Positions 6,983-14,537 of a stretch of DNA of 16,260 nt are shown here, piece by piece. The stretch is from Clostridia bacterium (GTDB taxonomy: Bacteria; Bacillota_A; Clostridia; Christensenellales; Aristaeellaceae), in contig WRHG01000023.1 in assembly GCA_009783365.1 (NCBI GenBank), positions 1-16,260 of the forward strand, given 5' to 3'. The notes below the pieces were generated by a model that was not told the DNA's origin, did no database searches, and saw nothing but the letters and a program-made list of their open reading frames with translations. The position numbers and the translations under genes were made by a program. Numbering within the stretch: position 1 is the first letter of the stretch; every line of letters begins with the position of its first letter.

Positions 6983-8435
6983 AGACGTAGATGTAACCCG
7001 TTTCCGCCACAATCGGATAAAATTCCAGCAGGGAATCGTCAAAGCCCTCTTTGTTTACAAAAAGCAGCCCGCCCTCTTCGTCCTCTTGGAATGCCTTTGC
7101 GCCCCCGTCTAAGCAAAGCGCGTCTCCCGCCCACATGGCGCACAGCCGGTCGGCGTCGGACCATTGACTCAAGGTCTCGTCATACTGGATATATACATGC
7201 GCGCCGCTGTCCGCCTCCCGTTCCAACAGCTCGCCGATCACACGCTGATACGTATTTGTGTTCTGTGTATTTAAAATACGAACCAGGTTTATGCCGGTAT
7301 AGACCAATAGCACCATGACGGCAACGGCTGCGGACGCCCTTGCCAGGCGTTTTGGGGATATGGAGCGGTACAGCGCCGCCGCCGCAATGCCTCCGGCTGC
7401 ATAAAGCCCCGGAAACGAAGGAAAGGCATACCACCAAACCTTGAAGCTAAAGAAGGTAAATAAGACGGGGGGGATGAAAACCCAGAGCGCCAGCCCGATG
7501 GCGCCGGAGGTTCTCTCATCCGGGGACGCCCGCAAATCATCGGCATTTCGGCTTGCCCAGCGTGAAAACAACAATCCCCCACACAACAGGAAGCCCATGA
7601 TCGATATGGGGCTCGCTGTCAATTCCTTGAAATAAAAGAGTAAATCATCTGACTGTATGACTGTTGTCCGCTCAACGACATCCGTAGCGAACATCTGCCC
7701 TAAAAAAGCGAAGCCGTCCCGAAAATAACGCGCGATTGCCCAAGGGACGACCGGCAGCAACCCAAAGCCAATGAGCAGCAGGTAGTTTTTGATTTTGATC
7801 TTTTTGATTTGGCGGGTCATACAAAGATAGAGCAGGCAGGTGAGCGGAATCAGCGCGGCGTGGTAGCTTTTGGTCATAAACGCGAGCCCAAAGCAGAAGG
7901 CGCTTCCGTATAAACGGCGAATATTCCTCGGGCTGTCCAGCATACAAAGCATACCCGCCGTATAGAGCAAAACATACAGCGCGTCCGCGTCGCCGGCGCG
8001 GGAAAAATGATCCGTATAAACCATGCGGTCCGCCAGAAAGAATGCCAGCGCAATAAGGCTTGCCATGGGCCCGTACCGCTTTTTCACCCAAAGTGATACG
8101 ATCAGCATGGTCAAAAGCATGGACAGCGCGCTGTAATACCGCAAAGCGAGGCTATTAAACCCGAACAGCGCATATCCGCCCATGATGGCCCAGAAGGAGT
8201 AAGGGGGCTTTAGGTTCACATAATCCGGTTTCCATCCATAGGTATTTACCAATCCGTCTTGCCGCTGGTACATTTCATAGGCATTGATCCCGTGGCGCGC
8301 CTCGTCATAAAGGGCAACCGCATGATCTTGAATTTTCACGAAAAGAAGCACTGCGCCGATTCCAAGAAGGATCCCCCATAAAACCCAGTACATCCATCTC
8401 TTTTTGGTTTTCGCCAACCGCGTCGTTTTAATCAT
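6972..8435 (-). CDS. GT-C membrane glycosyltransferase (PMT/ArnT-like), copy 2
   Basis: A 487-residue polytopic protein of the GT-C superfamily (PMT_2/ArnT-like, GT39/GT83 type). Such proteins transfer a sugar from a polyprenyl-phosphate donor to a lipid, glycan or protein on the outer face of the membrane. TM1 spans about residues 16-34. The first outer loop carries the acidic pair D44-E45 in DEARHGINAYEM, the position of the catalytic/metal acid in this fold, and NLKPPYSFW (75-82) matches the family KPP loop. AGDADA follows at about 147-152, then several more helices and a soluble C-terminal domain of about 100 residues with a CX8C pair. The frame could start one codon earlier at a TTG, but the ATG at 8435 has AGGAGG 6 nt upstream. 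It is 32 nt downstream of a paralogue and probably co-transcribed with it. Its stop codon lies in the IS target duplication. Substrate and acceptor are unknown. Confidence 0.87.
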   Translation of the reverse strand: MIKTTRLAKTKKRWMYWVLWGILLGIGAVLLFVKIQDHAVALYDEARHGINAYEMYQRQDGLVNTYGWKPDYVNLKPPYSFWAIMGGYALFGFNSLALRYYSALSMLLTMLIVSLWVKKRYGPMASLIALAFFLADRMVYTDHFSRAGDADALYVLLYTAGMLCMLDSPRNIRRLYGSAFCFGLAFMTKSYHAALIPLTCLLYLCMTRQIKKIKIKNYLLLIGFGLLPVVPWAIARYFRDGFAFLGQMFATDVVERTTVIQSDDLLFYFKELTASPISIMGFLLCGGLLFSRWASRNADDLRASPDERTSGAIGLALWVFIPPVLFTFFSFKVWWYAFPSFPGLYAAGGIAAAALYRSISPKRLARASAAVAVMVLLVYTGINLVRILNTQNTNTYQRVIGELLEREADSGAHVYIQYDETLSQWSDADRLCAMWAGDALCLDGGAKAFQEDEEGGLLFVNKEGFDDSLLEFYPIVAETGYIYVLMD

Positions 8436-8467
8436 CAAAATCCTCCTGTTTGTCGGCGCCGCTCGCC

Positions 8468-9928
8468 TCAGTTCTCCAGCACGTACAAGTAGGCATTTTC
8501 ATAAACAATCGGGTAGTATTCCAGCAGACGATAGTCGATTTCCAGTTTATCCACGATAAAGAGCGCATCTTCCGAATCCCGCTCAAAAGCATCCGCGCCG
8601 CCGTTCAGGCAGATCACGTCGCCGGCCATTTCGGCGCACAGCATGTCGTGGGCCGGCCATTCGGTGACATCCGACCACCGTTCATCGCCCTCTCCGTATT
8701 GAACGTAGGCGTGTACGCCGCTGTGGAAGTCCCGGTCCAGGTATTCCCATAAGGTCTCCTGATAAGTCCCCGGGCGGAGGTTTTGCACCGCCTGCAAACT
8801 GACGCTCACCTGAAAAGCCGCGCCAACCGCAAGAGCCGCGCAGAAGGCGGCCTTTATAAGCCGAAGCTTGGGACCTTTCAGCAAGAACGCGACCGAGATG
8901 CCCGCCGCGATGGGCAGGGCAAACAGGATGGTCATAACATACCAGGTATGTATAATCCGAGACAGGCAAAACACAGCCGGCGGAACAACGGCCCACAAGG
9001 CCAGCCCCACATGTTCTTTGGACAGCTTGTTTCTTGTAATCAACCTGGCGCCGAGCCCCATAGCGCAGATCAGGATACAGAAATAGACGGTTGGATTTTG
9101 GGGGAGCCTCAGGAATGCGCTGTACCAGCGGGGCTGCTCCACAACGAGGGTATGGGCCGCCCGTTCCAGTATGTCCGTTGCATACATCCCGATGAAAAAA
9201 GAGGATCCGTCCCGCAGGTATCTTGCCACTGCCCAGGGAAGGATCGGAAGGAGCCCGAACAGCAGCAGCAGCAGATAATTTTTAAGCCGTAATTTCTTGA
9301 TCTGCCCTGTGCATACCAGGTATAACAGGCAGACCAAGGGGATAAGCGCCGCATGAACGCTCTTGGCCAGAAACGCCAGGCCAAAACAGACGGCGCTGCC
9401 ATACAGGCGGCGGATATCCCGCTCGCTGTCCAGCATACAGAGCATGCCGAGAGTGGAGAGGAGTTGAAACACTGCGTCCGCGTCCCCCGTGCGTCCCGCG
9501 TGGGACTGGTACATTAAGGGATTGGTCGCCACCAACAGCAGCGCGATGAGACTTGCCAGCCTTCCGTACCGCTTTCGGGTCCAAAGGGTCAGCGCCAAAA
9601 AGTTGAGCAGGATACATATCGCGCTGGGGAGGCGAAAAGCGAAGCTGGTAAAACCGAACAGCTTAAACGAAATCATGATATTCCACATGGAAAGAGGAGG
9701 CTTAAGATTAAAAAAATCCGGCTCTCCTTGATAGGTGTTCACCACCCAGTCATTGTTCCGCAGCATTTCGTAGGCATTGACCCCGTGACGCGCCTCATCC
9801 CAAATGATGATGGTCTGCTCGTTTAGGTTCACGAAAAGGTTGTATCCGGCAAGGAGAAACAGTAATAAAACGGCTGCGGCATATGCAAGGGGCCGTTTTT
9901 GCCGTTTGAGCAGAGGAGATGCGTTCAT
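8468..9928 (-). CDS. GT-C membrane glycosyltransferase (PMT/ArnT-like), copy 1
   Basis: A 486-residue paralogue of the next gene with the same layout. TM1 spans about 14-33, then WDEARHGVNAYEM places the acidic pair at D44-E45, identical numbering to its neighbour. NLKPPLSMW lies at 75-82, with GDADA near residue 150. The strongly shared block LGMLCMLDSERDIRRLYGSA is followed by CFGLAFLAKS and HAALIPL. About ten or more hydrophobic helices precede a soluble C-terminal domain, also with a CX8C pair (LCAEMAGDVICLNGG). The likely role is transfer of a polyprenyl-phosphate sugar to an envelope acceptor outside the membrane; this is inferred from the fold, and no substrate can be assigned. The ATG at 9928 has only a modest site (AAAGG, about 10 nt away). 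It is the first gene of a two-gene unit, with a candidate promoter at 9984-10012. Confidence 0.87.
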   Translation of the reverse strand: MNASPLLKRQKRPLAYAAAVLLLFLLAGYNLFVNLNEQTIIIWDEARHGVNAYEMLRNNDWVVNTYQGEPDFFNLKPPLSMWNIMISFKLFGFTSFAFRLPSAICILLNFLALTLWTRKRYGRLASLIALLLVATNPLMYQSHAGRTGDADAVFQLLSTLGMLCMLDSERDIRRLYGSAVCFGLAFLAKSVHAALIPLVCLLYLVCTGQIKKLRLKNYLLLLLFGLLPILPWAVARYLRDGSSFFIGMYATDILERAAHTLVVEQPRWYSAFLRLPQNPTVYFCILICAMGLGARLITRNKLSKEHVGLALWAVVPPAVFCLSRIIHTWYVMTILFALPIAAGISVAFLLKGPKLRLIKAAFCAALAVGAAFQVSVSLQAVQNLRPGTYQETLWEYLDRDFHSGVHAYVQYGEGDERWSDVTEWPAHDMLCAEMAGDVICLNGGADAFERDSEDALFIVDKLEIDYRLLEYYPIVYENAYLYVLEN

Positions 9929-9983
9929 GCGAATCCAACCTTTCGGGTATTTTTGTGTTTGCCGTAATCAATCGGGTTACCTC

Positions 9984-10012
9984 ATGCTACAGTACCCCAG
10001 AGCGTTTTTCAA
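9984..10012 (-). promoter_or_regulatory. Candidate promoter of the glycosyltransferase pair
   Basis: On the minus strand TTGAAA (10012-10007, five of six consensus) is followed after 17 nt by TAGCAT (9989-9984, four of six). The predicted start near 9977 gives a leader of about 50 nt before the first glycosyltransferase. Spacing is ideal but the -10 box is weak. Confidence 0.4.
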
Positions 10013-10134
10013 GGAGTTGCGGCCGTCTGCTTCACGCTCTTTGGACCGGAGGGAGATCGTTTGCAAAAATCCAAGCTGATTTTACATCGGGCGGCGGATA
10101 AAACGAAAAAGAAATATCGAAACGCTTATGTTTA

Positions 10135-10143
10135 TGGTACAAT
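10135..10143 (+). promoter_or_regulatory. Candidate extended -10 promoter of the peptidase genes
   Basis: TGGTACAAT gives a TGn extension plus TACAAT (five of six consensus). No good -35 box lies at 16-18 nt upstream (TATCGA at 17), so the assignment depends on the extended -10. Transcription would start near 10150, leaving a leader of about 180 nt. Confidence 0.4.
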
Positions 10144-10328
10144 GGAACGGCAGATACAATCAAGGTTGCCGTAAAGCGGAGTTTTGCATGATCATTGTAT
10201 CATAATCTGCGGAAAAAGCGGACGTGAAATAATCCAGCCGCTCTTTCGGGGAAGGCGGACAGAAAAAGTACCCGGCGGCGTAATAAGAGACACGTGATCC
10301 ACGATGAATACGGAAAGGCGGGACGGCT

Positions 10329-11390
10329 TTGGACATCCAACCATATTTACGGGAAGCGGCTGCGAAACACGGGCCAAGCGGTTATGAACGCGAAATTTCC
10401 GCTTGGCTGGCGGAGAAGTTCCGCCCCCTTTGCGACAGCGTCGACGTTGACCCTTTGTACAATGTCATTGCCGTGAAAAAGGCAACCCGGGGCAGGGGAA
10501 AACCCGCTGTGATGCTATGCGCTCATCAGGATGAGATCGCCCTGATAGCGGCGGACATTCTGCCGGACGGCACCTTGCGCATGGGCCAGGTGGGGGGCGT
10601 TGATCCCCGCATCCTGCCAGCCAGCACAGTGACCGTGCACTGCAGTGGGAAAGCTGGTGAAACGGAACGTCTTCAGGGCGTGGTGGGGGCCAAGCCGCCT
10701 CACTTGCTGGACGGTGATGAACAGGGGTATAAGCGGGAAGACCTGTTTGTGGATCTGGGGCTGCCTTTGGAGATGGTGAGAGAACGGGTGCATGTTGGGG
10801 ATTTGATTACCCTGAACGGCGAAACCGTCGAACTGATGAATGGCAGGATCGCGGGTAAGACCATGGATGACCGGGCTTGCATCGGCGTGATGCTGGACGC
10901 GGCGGAACGGTTGCAAAGCATTACGCACGAGGCGGACGTGTACTTCGTGTGCGCGTCCCAGGAAGAGGTTGGCTGCAGGGGAGCCCGGACGGCAACCTAT
11001 ACCGTGAACCCGGACTTGGCGGTGGTGCTGGATGTGAGCCACGCGCCCATTCCCCAGAGCAAGCCCGACAGCACCATCCCCTTTGGCGCCCCCGCCGCAA
11101 CCTATGGGCCCTTTGTTCAGCATAAACTGCTGGAAAGGCTTAAAAAGACAGCGTCGAAGCATGGCGTAACGCTGAATACCGAACATGCGGAAGGTCGAAC
11201 CTATACCGATACGGACAGCGTGCAGGTCGGCCGGGAAGGCGTTCCCTGCGTGCTCATTGACCTGCCGCTGAAATACATGCACACGACTGTGGAATTGCTG
11301 GACATGAACGCCCTTTCGGAGTGCGGCAGGCTGCTGGCGCATTTTGTTGCGGAACTGGACGAAGGATGGGATGATGGATTATGGACTTGA
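10329..11390 (+). CDS. M42-family metallo-aminopeptidase (TET-like), copy 1
   Basis: A cytoplasmic, probably dodecameric di-metal aminopeptidase of family M42 (glutamyl aminopeptidase/deblocking aminopeptidase/CelM group), trimming N-terminal residues from short peptides. At 353 residues it has normal length. The metal and catalytic residues are all visible: H66 and D68 in CAHQDEIA, bridging D180 in KTMDDR, E212-E213 in QEEVGCRG, D235 in VVLDVSHA and H318 in KYMHTT. The usual Gly after HxDE[IV] is Ala here. An in-frame stop at 10305 leaves TTG at 10329 as the only suitable start; it has GGAAAGG about 11 nt upstream and gives the family-typical N-terminus (YLREAAAKHGPSGYE). It overlaps the next M42 gene by 10 nt, indicating an operon. 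Side-chain specificity cannot be read. Confidence 0.92.
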   Translation: MDIQPYLREAAAKHGPSGYEREISAWLAEKFRPLCDSVDVDPLYNVIAVKKATRGRGKPAVMLCAHQDEIALIAADILPDGTLRMGQVGGVDPRILPASTVTVHCSGKAGETERLQGVVGAKPPHLLDGDEQGYKREDLFVDLGLPLEMVRERVHVGDLITLNGETVELMNGRIAGKTMDDRACIGVMLDAAERLQSITHEADVYFVCASQEEVGCRGARTATYTVNPDLAVVLDVSHAPIPQSKPDSTIPFGAPAATYGPFVQHKLLERLKKTASKHGVTLNTEHAEGRTYTDTDSVQVGREGVPCVLIDLPLKYMHTTVELLDMNALSECGRLLAHFVAELDEGWDDGLWT

Positions 11391-12430
11391 GGACCCTTTG
11401 CGATCTGCAGGGCATAAGCGGCCGGGAGGAGCCCGTTCGCCGCGCGGTCTATGCCGCCTGTGTGGAAAAGCTGGGACAGGAGCGGGTTTATCTGGATCGC
11501 ATGGGCAATGTGATTGCCGAAAAAGACGGCCAGACTCCCTCTGCGCCCCATACGATGGTATGCGCCCATATGGATGAGGTTGGGCTGATGGTCATTTCCG
11601 CTACGGAGGACGGCTTGTTGCGGGTGAGAGCCATCGGTTCAATGGATCCGCGGGTTCTGGTGAGCAAGCGGGTGAGGGTGGGTTATGAGGAAAAAGAGAA
11701 GGAAAAGAAAGCCCTTAACGGCGTCATCGGAGCGCTGGCTATTCATCAGCAAAGCCTGCAGGATCGGAAAACCGTGCTGCCAATCGACCAGCTTTATGTA
11801 GATATTGGCGCCAAGGACAAGGAAGAGGCTGTCGCTCTCGCTCCCGCCGGAACCCCTGTTACCTTTGCCACGTCCTTTGCCGGGTTTGGCGAGGGTCTGT
11901 ATTTGGCGAAGGCCCTGGATGACCGGGTAGGCGTGTATAATTTGCTGCGTTTGTTGGATGCGGAATGCCGGGGCAGGACCAGCTTTGTGTTCACCTGCCA
12001 GGAGGAGGTGGGCTGCCGGGGCGCGGCGGGCGCGGCTTTCCGCCTTCAGCCGGACGCTGGGCTGGTGCTGGAGGGGACCTCCGCAAACGACAGAGGAGAT
12101 GTGCCCGCCGCGGAGCAGGTCTGCCGTGTGGGAGAAGGCGTGGCGATCAGCTTTATCGACAACTCCTCCCTGGCCCATCCGCGAATGTTCGCGGGCATGC
12201 TCTCGCTGGCAAAGGAAAAAGGCATCGCCCATCAGGTAAAGCAAAGCGTAAGCGGCGGCAACGAAGGGGGAACCCTGCAGCGTACGGGAATGGGCGTGAA
12301 AACCTGTGTCTTAAGCGTGCCATGCCGATATATCCACAGCCCCAACGCGGTATGCGCCGCCGGCGATGTTGAGGCTCAGCGCGAGCTGGCAAAGGCGTTT
12401 TTGGAACAGGGCATTGACGGAATCGAATAG
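11381..12430 (+). CDS. M42-family metallo-aminopeptidase (TET-like), copy 2
   Basis: Second of three M42 aminopeptidases, 349 residues. Metal and catalytic positions are H63 and D65 in CAHMDEVGLM, D180 in ALDDR, E208-E209 in CQEEVGCRGA and H319 in CRYIHS. The position aligned with D235 of copy 1 is Glu (E231 in LVLEGTSAND), a carboxylate that could still bind zinc or cobalt and is a variant I recall in some family members. A Lys/Glu-rich insert (EEKEKEKK, 103-110) sits in the region that forms the PDZ-like oligomerisation domain in TET proteins. The ATG lies inside the last codons of copy 1 (10-nt overlap), with GGATGATGG-type purine-rich sequence in front, so translation is probably coupled. 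It is strongly diverged from copies 1 and 3, so this is not a recent duplication. Confidence 0.92.
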   Translation: MDLRTLCDLQGISGREEPVRRAVYAACVEKLGQERVYLDRMGNVIAEKDGQTPSAPHTMVCAHMDEVGLMVISATEDGLLRVRAIGSMDPRVLVSKRVRVGYEEKEKEKKALNGVIGALAIHQQSLQDRKTVLPIDQLYVDIGAKDKEEAVALAPAGTPVTFATSFAGFGEGLYLAKALDDRVGVYNLLRLLDAECRGRTSFVFTCQEEVGCRGAAGAAFRLQPDAGLVLEGTSANDRGDVPAAEQVCRVGEGVAISFIDNSSLAHPRMFAGMLSLAKEKGIAHQVKQSVSGGNEGGTLQRTGMGVKTCVLSVPCRYIHSPNAVCAAGDVEAQRELAKAFLEQGIDGIE

Positions 12431-12449
12431 AGAAACGGAGGCGTCGCCT

Positions 12450-13436
12450 ATGTATGAGTTGGTGAAAGAAATGGTGAATATATACGGGGCAACAGGCCAT
12501 GAGGGCCGGGTGGCGGATGCGGTGGCAGAGCTTTTGCGCGGAAAGGCGGACAGCTTTCGGCGGGACGCCTTGGGCAGCTTGCTGTGCGAGAAGAAAGGCA
12601 CTGACCCGAAGGGCAAGCGCATCATGCTTTCCGCCCATATGGATCAGATTGGCCTTGTGGTGGTCAGCGTGGAGAAGGAAGGTTTTTTGCGGTTGATGCC
12701 CGTTGGCTACATTGACCTGGCTGTGAGCAGGACCCGGCATATTTCCTTTGAAAACGGCGTACAAGGCGTGCTGGTGCAGCAGCCTGTGCGGGATGGGGAA
12801 AAACCGGCGATGAAGCATATGTTCGCGGATATCGGCGCCGCGGATGATGCGGAAGCCCTCACCATGGTGAGCCTTGGGGATGTGGCCGTATATAGCGGCG
12901 ATTGCTTCCGCCTGGGGAGGCACCGGGTATCCGCCCCCGCCATGGATGATCGGGTGGCCTGCGCTCTGCTGGTGGCTGTGATGAGGGACCTCAAAGAATG
13001 TAAAAATACAGTGGTGGCCGTCTTTTCAGCCCAGGAGGAAGTGGGCTGCCGGGGAGCCAAGACAGCCGCCTGGAGCGCGGAGCCGGACGTAGGGATCGCC
13101 TTGGATGTGACCGGCCACGGGGACACGCCGGAAACCAAACTGCCCAGCATTAAGCTGGGAGAGGGACCCGCCATAAAGATCATGGATCAAGGAACCATCA
13201 GCCATCCGGAGGTGGTGGAGGCGCTGCTGAGCGCGGGGGAACGGGCGGGGGTTAAGACCCAGCGGGAAGTGCTGCCCTTTGGCGGCACGGACGCCATGGC
13301 CATGCAGCAAAGCCGGGGCGGCATACCCGTTGGCACGGTAAGCATCCCTTGCAGGTATGTGCACAGCGCCTGTGAGGTGGTGGACCTGCGGGACCTGGAA
13401 GGGGCCAAAGCGTTGATGCTGGAATACTTGAAATAA
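12450..13436 (+). CDS. M42-family metallo-aminopeptidase (TET-like), copy 3
   Basis: Third M42 aminopeptidase, 328 residues, slightly shorter than its neighbours. Ligands and catalytic residues are H63 and D65 in SAHMDQIGL, D166 in AMDDR, E196-E197 in AQEEVGCRGA, D219 in ALDVTGHGD and H305 in CRYVHS. The usual Glu after the His-x-Asp is Gln (HMDQ); that residue is not a metal ligand in described structures, so activity is expected. The frame is open upstream to 12366 inside copy 2, but I chose ATG 12450 because CGGAGG precedes it with 8-nt spacing and the protein then starts at the family N-terminus (MYELVKEMVNIYGATGHEG). It lies 19 nt after copy 2. It probably ends the operon and converges on dapF across 66 bp with no clear terminator. 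Confidence 0.92.
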   Translation: MYELVKEMVNIYGATGHEGRVADAVAELLRGKADSFRRDALGSLLCEKKGTDPKGKRIMLSAHMDQIGLVVVSVEKEGFLRLMPVGYIDLAVSRTRHISFENGVQGVLVQQPVRDGEKPAMKHMFADIGAADDAEALTMVSLGDVAVYSGDCFRLGRHRVSAPAMDDRVACALLVAVMRDLKECKNTVVAVFSAQEEVGCRGAKTAAWSAEPDVGIALDVTGHGDTPETKLPSIKLGEGPAIKIMDQGTISHPEVVEALLSAGERAGVKTQREVLPFGGTDAMAMQQSRGGIPVGTVSIPCRYVHSACEVVDLRDLEGAKALMLEYLK

Positions 13437-13502
13437 GGGAAATCAGCATCGCGCAAGATGTCAGAAAACCTGCCCGGGCTAAGCGGGAAGCGGGGCCGGA
13501 AC

Positions 13503-14342
13503 TCAGACCCCGGGGAACCATTCGCCCTCATAGACGAAATTGGCGGGGCCGGTCATATATACATGGTTGTCTTTCTCACTCCATTCAATGTGAAGGGCGC
13601 CTCCGGGCAGGGTGATGTCCGCCGAGCGTCCGGTGCGGCCGTTCAGCGCGCAGGCTACCAGCGCCGCACAAGCCCCGGTGCCGCAGGCTAAGGTTTCGCC
13701 GCTGCCCCGTTCCCATACACGCATCTTCACATGGGACGAATCCAGAACCTGTACAAACTCCACATTGATTCGTTGGGGAAAGGCCGGATGTTTTTCGATG
13801 GCAGGGCCCGCCGTCAGCACGGGGGCGGAGGATAGTTCCTCCACGAGGGTAATTGCGTGAGGATTGCCCATATTCACTAAGGTCACTGAGAAATACTGTT
13901 CAAGGGCTTTCAGCGGATGATTCGCCACCGGGTTGCCCGTGATTGCGCTGGGGATGCGCGAACCTTCCAGCACCGGCTCGCCCATGTCCACCCGGACGCT
14001 GTGCACGGTTCCGTCCCGCAGGAGGCATACCACATGTTTAACGGCGCCGCCGGACTCGATGGTGAACGCGGTCTTGCCCGTCAGCCTTCGCTCGTAGCAG
14101 TACTTGGCCACGCAGCGGATTCCGTTACCGCACATTTCAGCTTCGCTGCCGTCCTTGTTGAATATACGCATGCGAAAATCCGCCCGGCTGCCGGGTAAAA
14201 TCAGTATCAACCCGTCTGCGCCGCAGCCGAAGTGGTCACGGCTCATCAGGATGCTTAAGGCGGCGGGATCGTTAACGGTCTCTTCAAAGCCGTTGAGATA
14301 GATGTAGTCGTTGCCGGTTCCCTCCATCTTGGTAAAGCGCAT
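13503..14342 (-). CDS. dapF: Diaminopimelate epimerase
   Basis: PLP-independent epimerase converting LL- to meso-diaminopimelate, giving the precursor for lysine and for DAP-type peptidoglycan; cytoplasmic. It has 279 residues, normal length. Both catalytic cysteines are in their signatures: C71 in EMCGNGIRC and C220 in LACGTGACA. The N-terminus MRFTKMEGTGNDY and the substrate-contact segments GCGADG, VNMGNPHA and WERGSGET are canonical. The ATG at 14342 is preceded by GAGGCGG, 4 nt away. It is a single gene, convergent with the M42 trio and divergent from nifJ, so it probably has its own promoter (extended -10 at 14376-14384). Nothing odd was seen in the protein. Confidence 0.98.
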   Translation of the reverse strand: MRFTKMEGTGNDYIYLNGFEETVNDPAALSILMSRDHFGCGADGLILILPGSRADFRMRIFNKDGSEAEMCGNGIRCVAKYCYERRLTGKTAFTIESGGAVKHVVCLLRDGTVHSVRVDMGEPVLEGSRIPSAITGNPVANHPLKALEQYFSVTLVNMGNPHAITLVEELSSAPVLTAGPAIEKHPAFPQRINVEFVQVLDSSHVKMRVWERGSGETLACGTGACAALVACALNGRTGRSADITLPGGALHIEWSEKDNHVYMTGPANFVYEGEWFPGV

Positions 14343-14375
14343 GGTACCGCCTCGCTCTCTGAGAATCTGCTGCCC

Positions 14376-14384
14376 AGTATACCA
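14376..14384 (-). promoter_or_regulatory. Candidate extended -10 promoter of dapF
   Basis: Minus-strand TGGTATACT, a TGn extension plus TATACT (five of six consensus), lies about 35 nt upstream of the dapF start. No recognisable -35 box is present at 16-18 nt. A CGGGG/CCCCG hairpin (14394-14410) occupies part of that space. Confidence 0.42.
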
Positions 14385-14424
14385 GAAAACCGCCGGGGAT
14401 CACAGCCCCGCGCGTTCCATGTGG

Positions 14425-14453
14425 TTGACAAGCTTTTCACAACTCTATATAAT
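14425..14453 (+). promoter_or_regulatory. Consensus sigma-A promoter of nifJ
   Basis: TTGACA (14425-14430) and TATAAT (14448-14453) are both perfect consensus boxes separated by exactly 17 nt. Transcription should start near 14460, giving a leader of about 100 nt. The leader includes the palindrome AGTCCATGGACT (14492-14503) and then AGGAGG before the nifJ ATG. A strong, constitutive-looking promoter fits a central catabolic enzyme. Confidence 0.88.
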
Positions 14454-14537
14454 AAAACCGTTGGAAACGTAGGCATTTTAGAAGGCTTGATAGTCCATGG
14501 ACTGACTGAACCCAGTCGCGATCGATGGCTTTCATAG

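Larger units (their letters stand above)
9929..10328. other. Divergent intergenic region, about 400 bp, no protein gene
   Basis: It separates the minus-strand glycosyltransferase pair from the plus-strand peptidase trio. It holds one candidate promoter for each direction (separate entries). The peptidase side would have a leader of about 180 nt containing a 6-bp inverted repeat, ACGGCA/TGCCGT (10147-10152 and 10167-10172). It also contains a five-codon mini-ORF, ATG to TAA at 10188-10205 (MIIVS), with GGAG 6 nt upstream. The mini-ORF could be a leader peptide but is equally likely chance. I recognise no riboswitch, tRNA, terminator or longer gene in this stretch. Confidence 0.5.

Noticed and set aside
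10294..10476. A 60-codon GTG-started frame overlapping the start of the first M42 gene
   Set aside because: It overlaps a real gene in another frame and shows no family similarity. The M42 frame explains the sequence from 10329 onward.
10515..12923. Minus-strand open frames of 200-275 codons opposite the M42 peptidases (10515-11342, 11639-12244, 12153-12923)
   Set aside because: Antisense shadows of three complete peptidase genes, with His- and Arg-rich unrecognisable translations.
13437..13502. Bidirectional terminator between the M42 trio and dapF
   Set aside because: GC-rich runs are present (CCCG...CGGG), but there is no stable stem followed by a T-tract on either strand.
14497..14506. 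ATGGACTGAC in the nifJ leader matches ten bases of the IS target duplication
   Set aside because: Ten bases within 16 kb can match by chance, and no IS end or partial IS sequence is next to it. It could be reconsidered only if other IS copies share this target motif.
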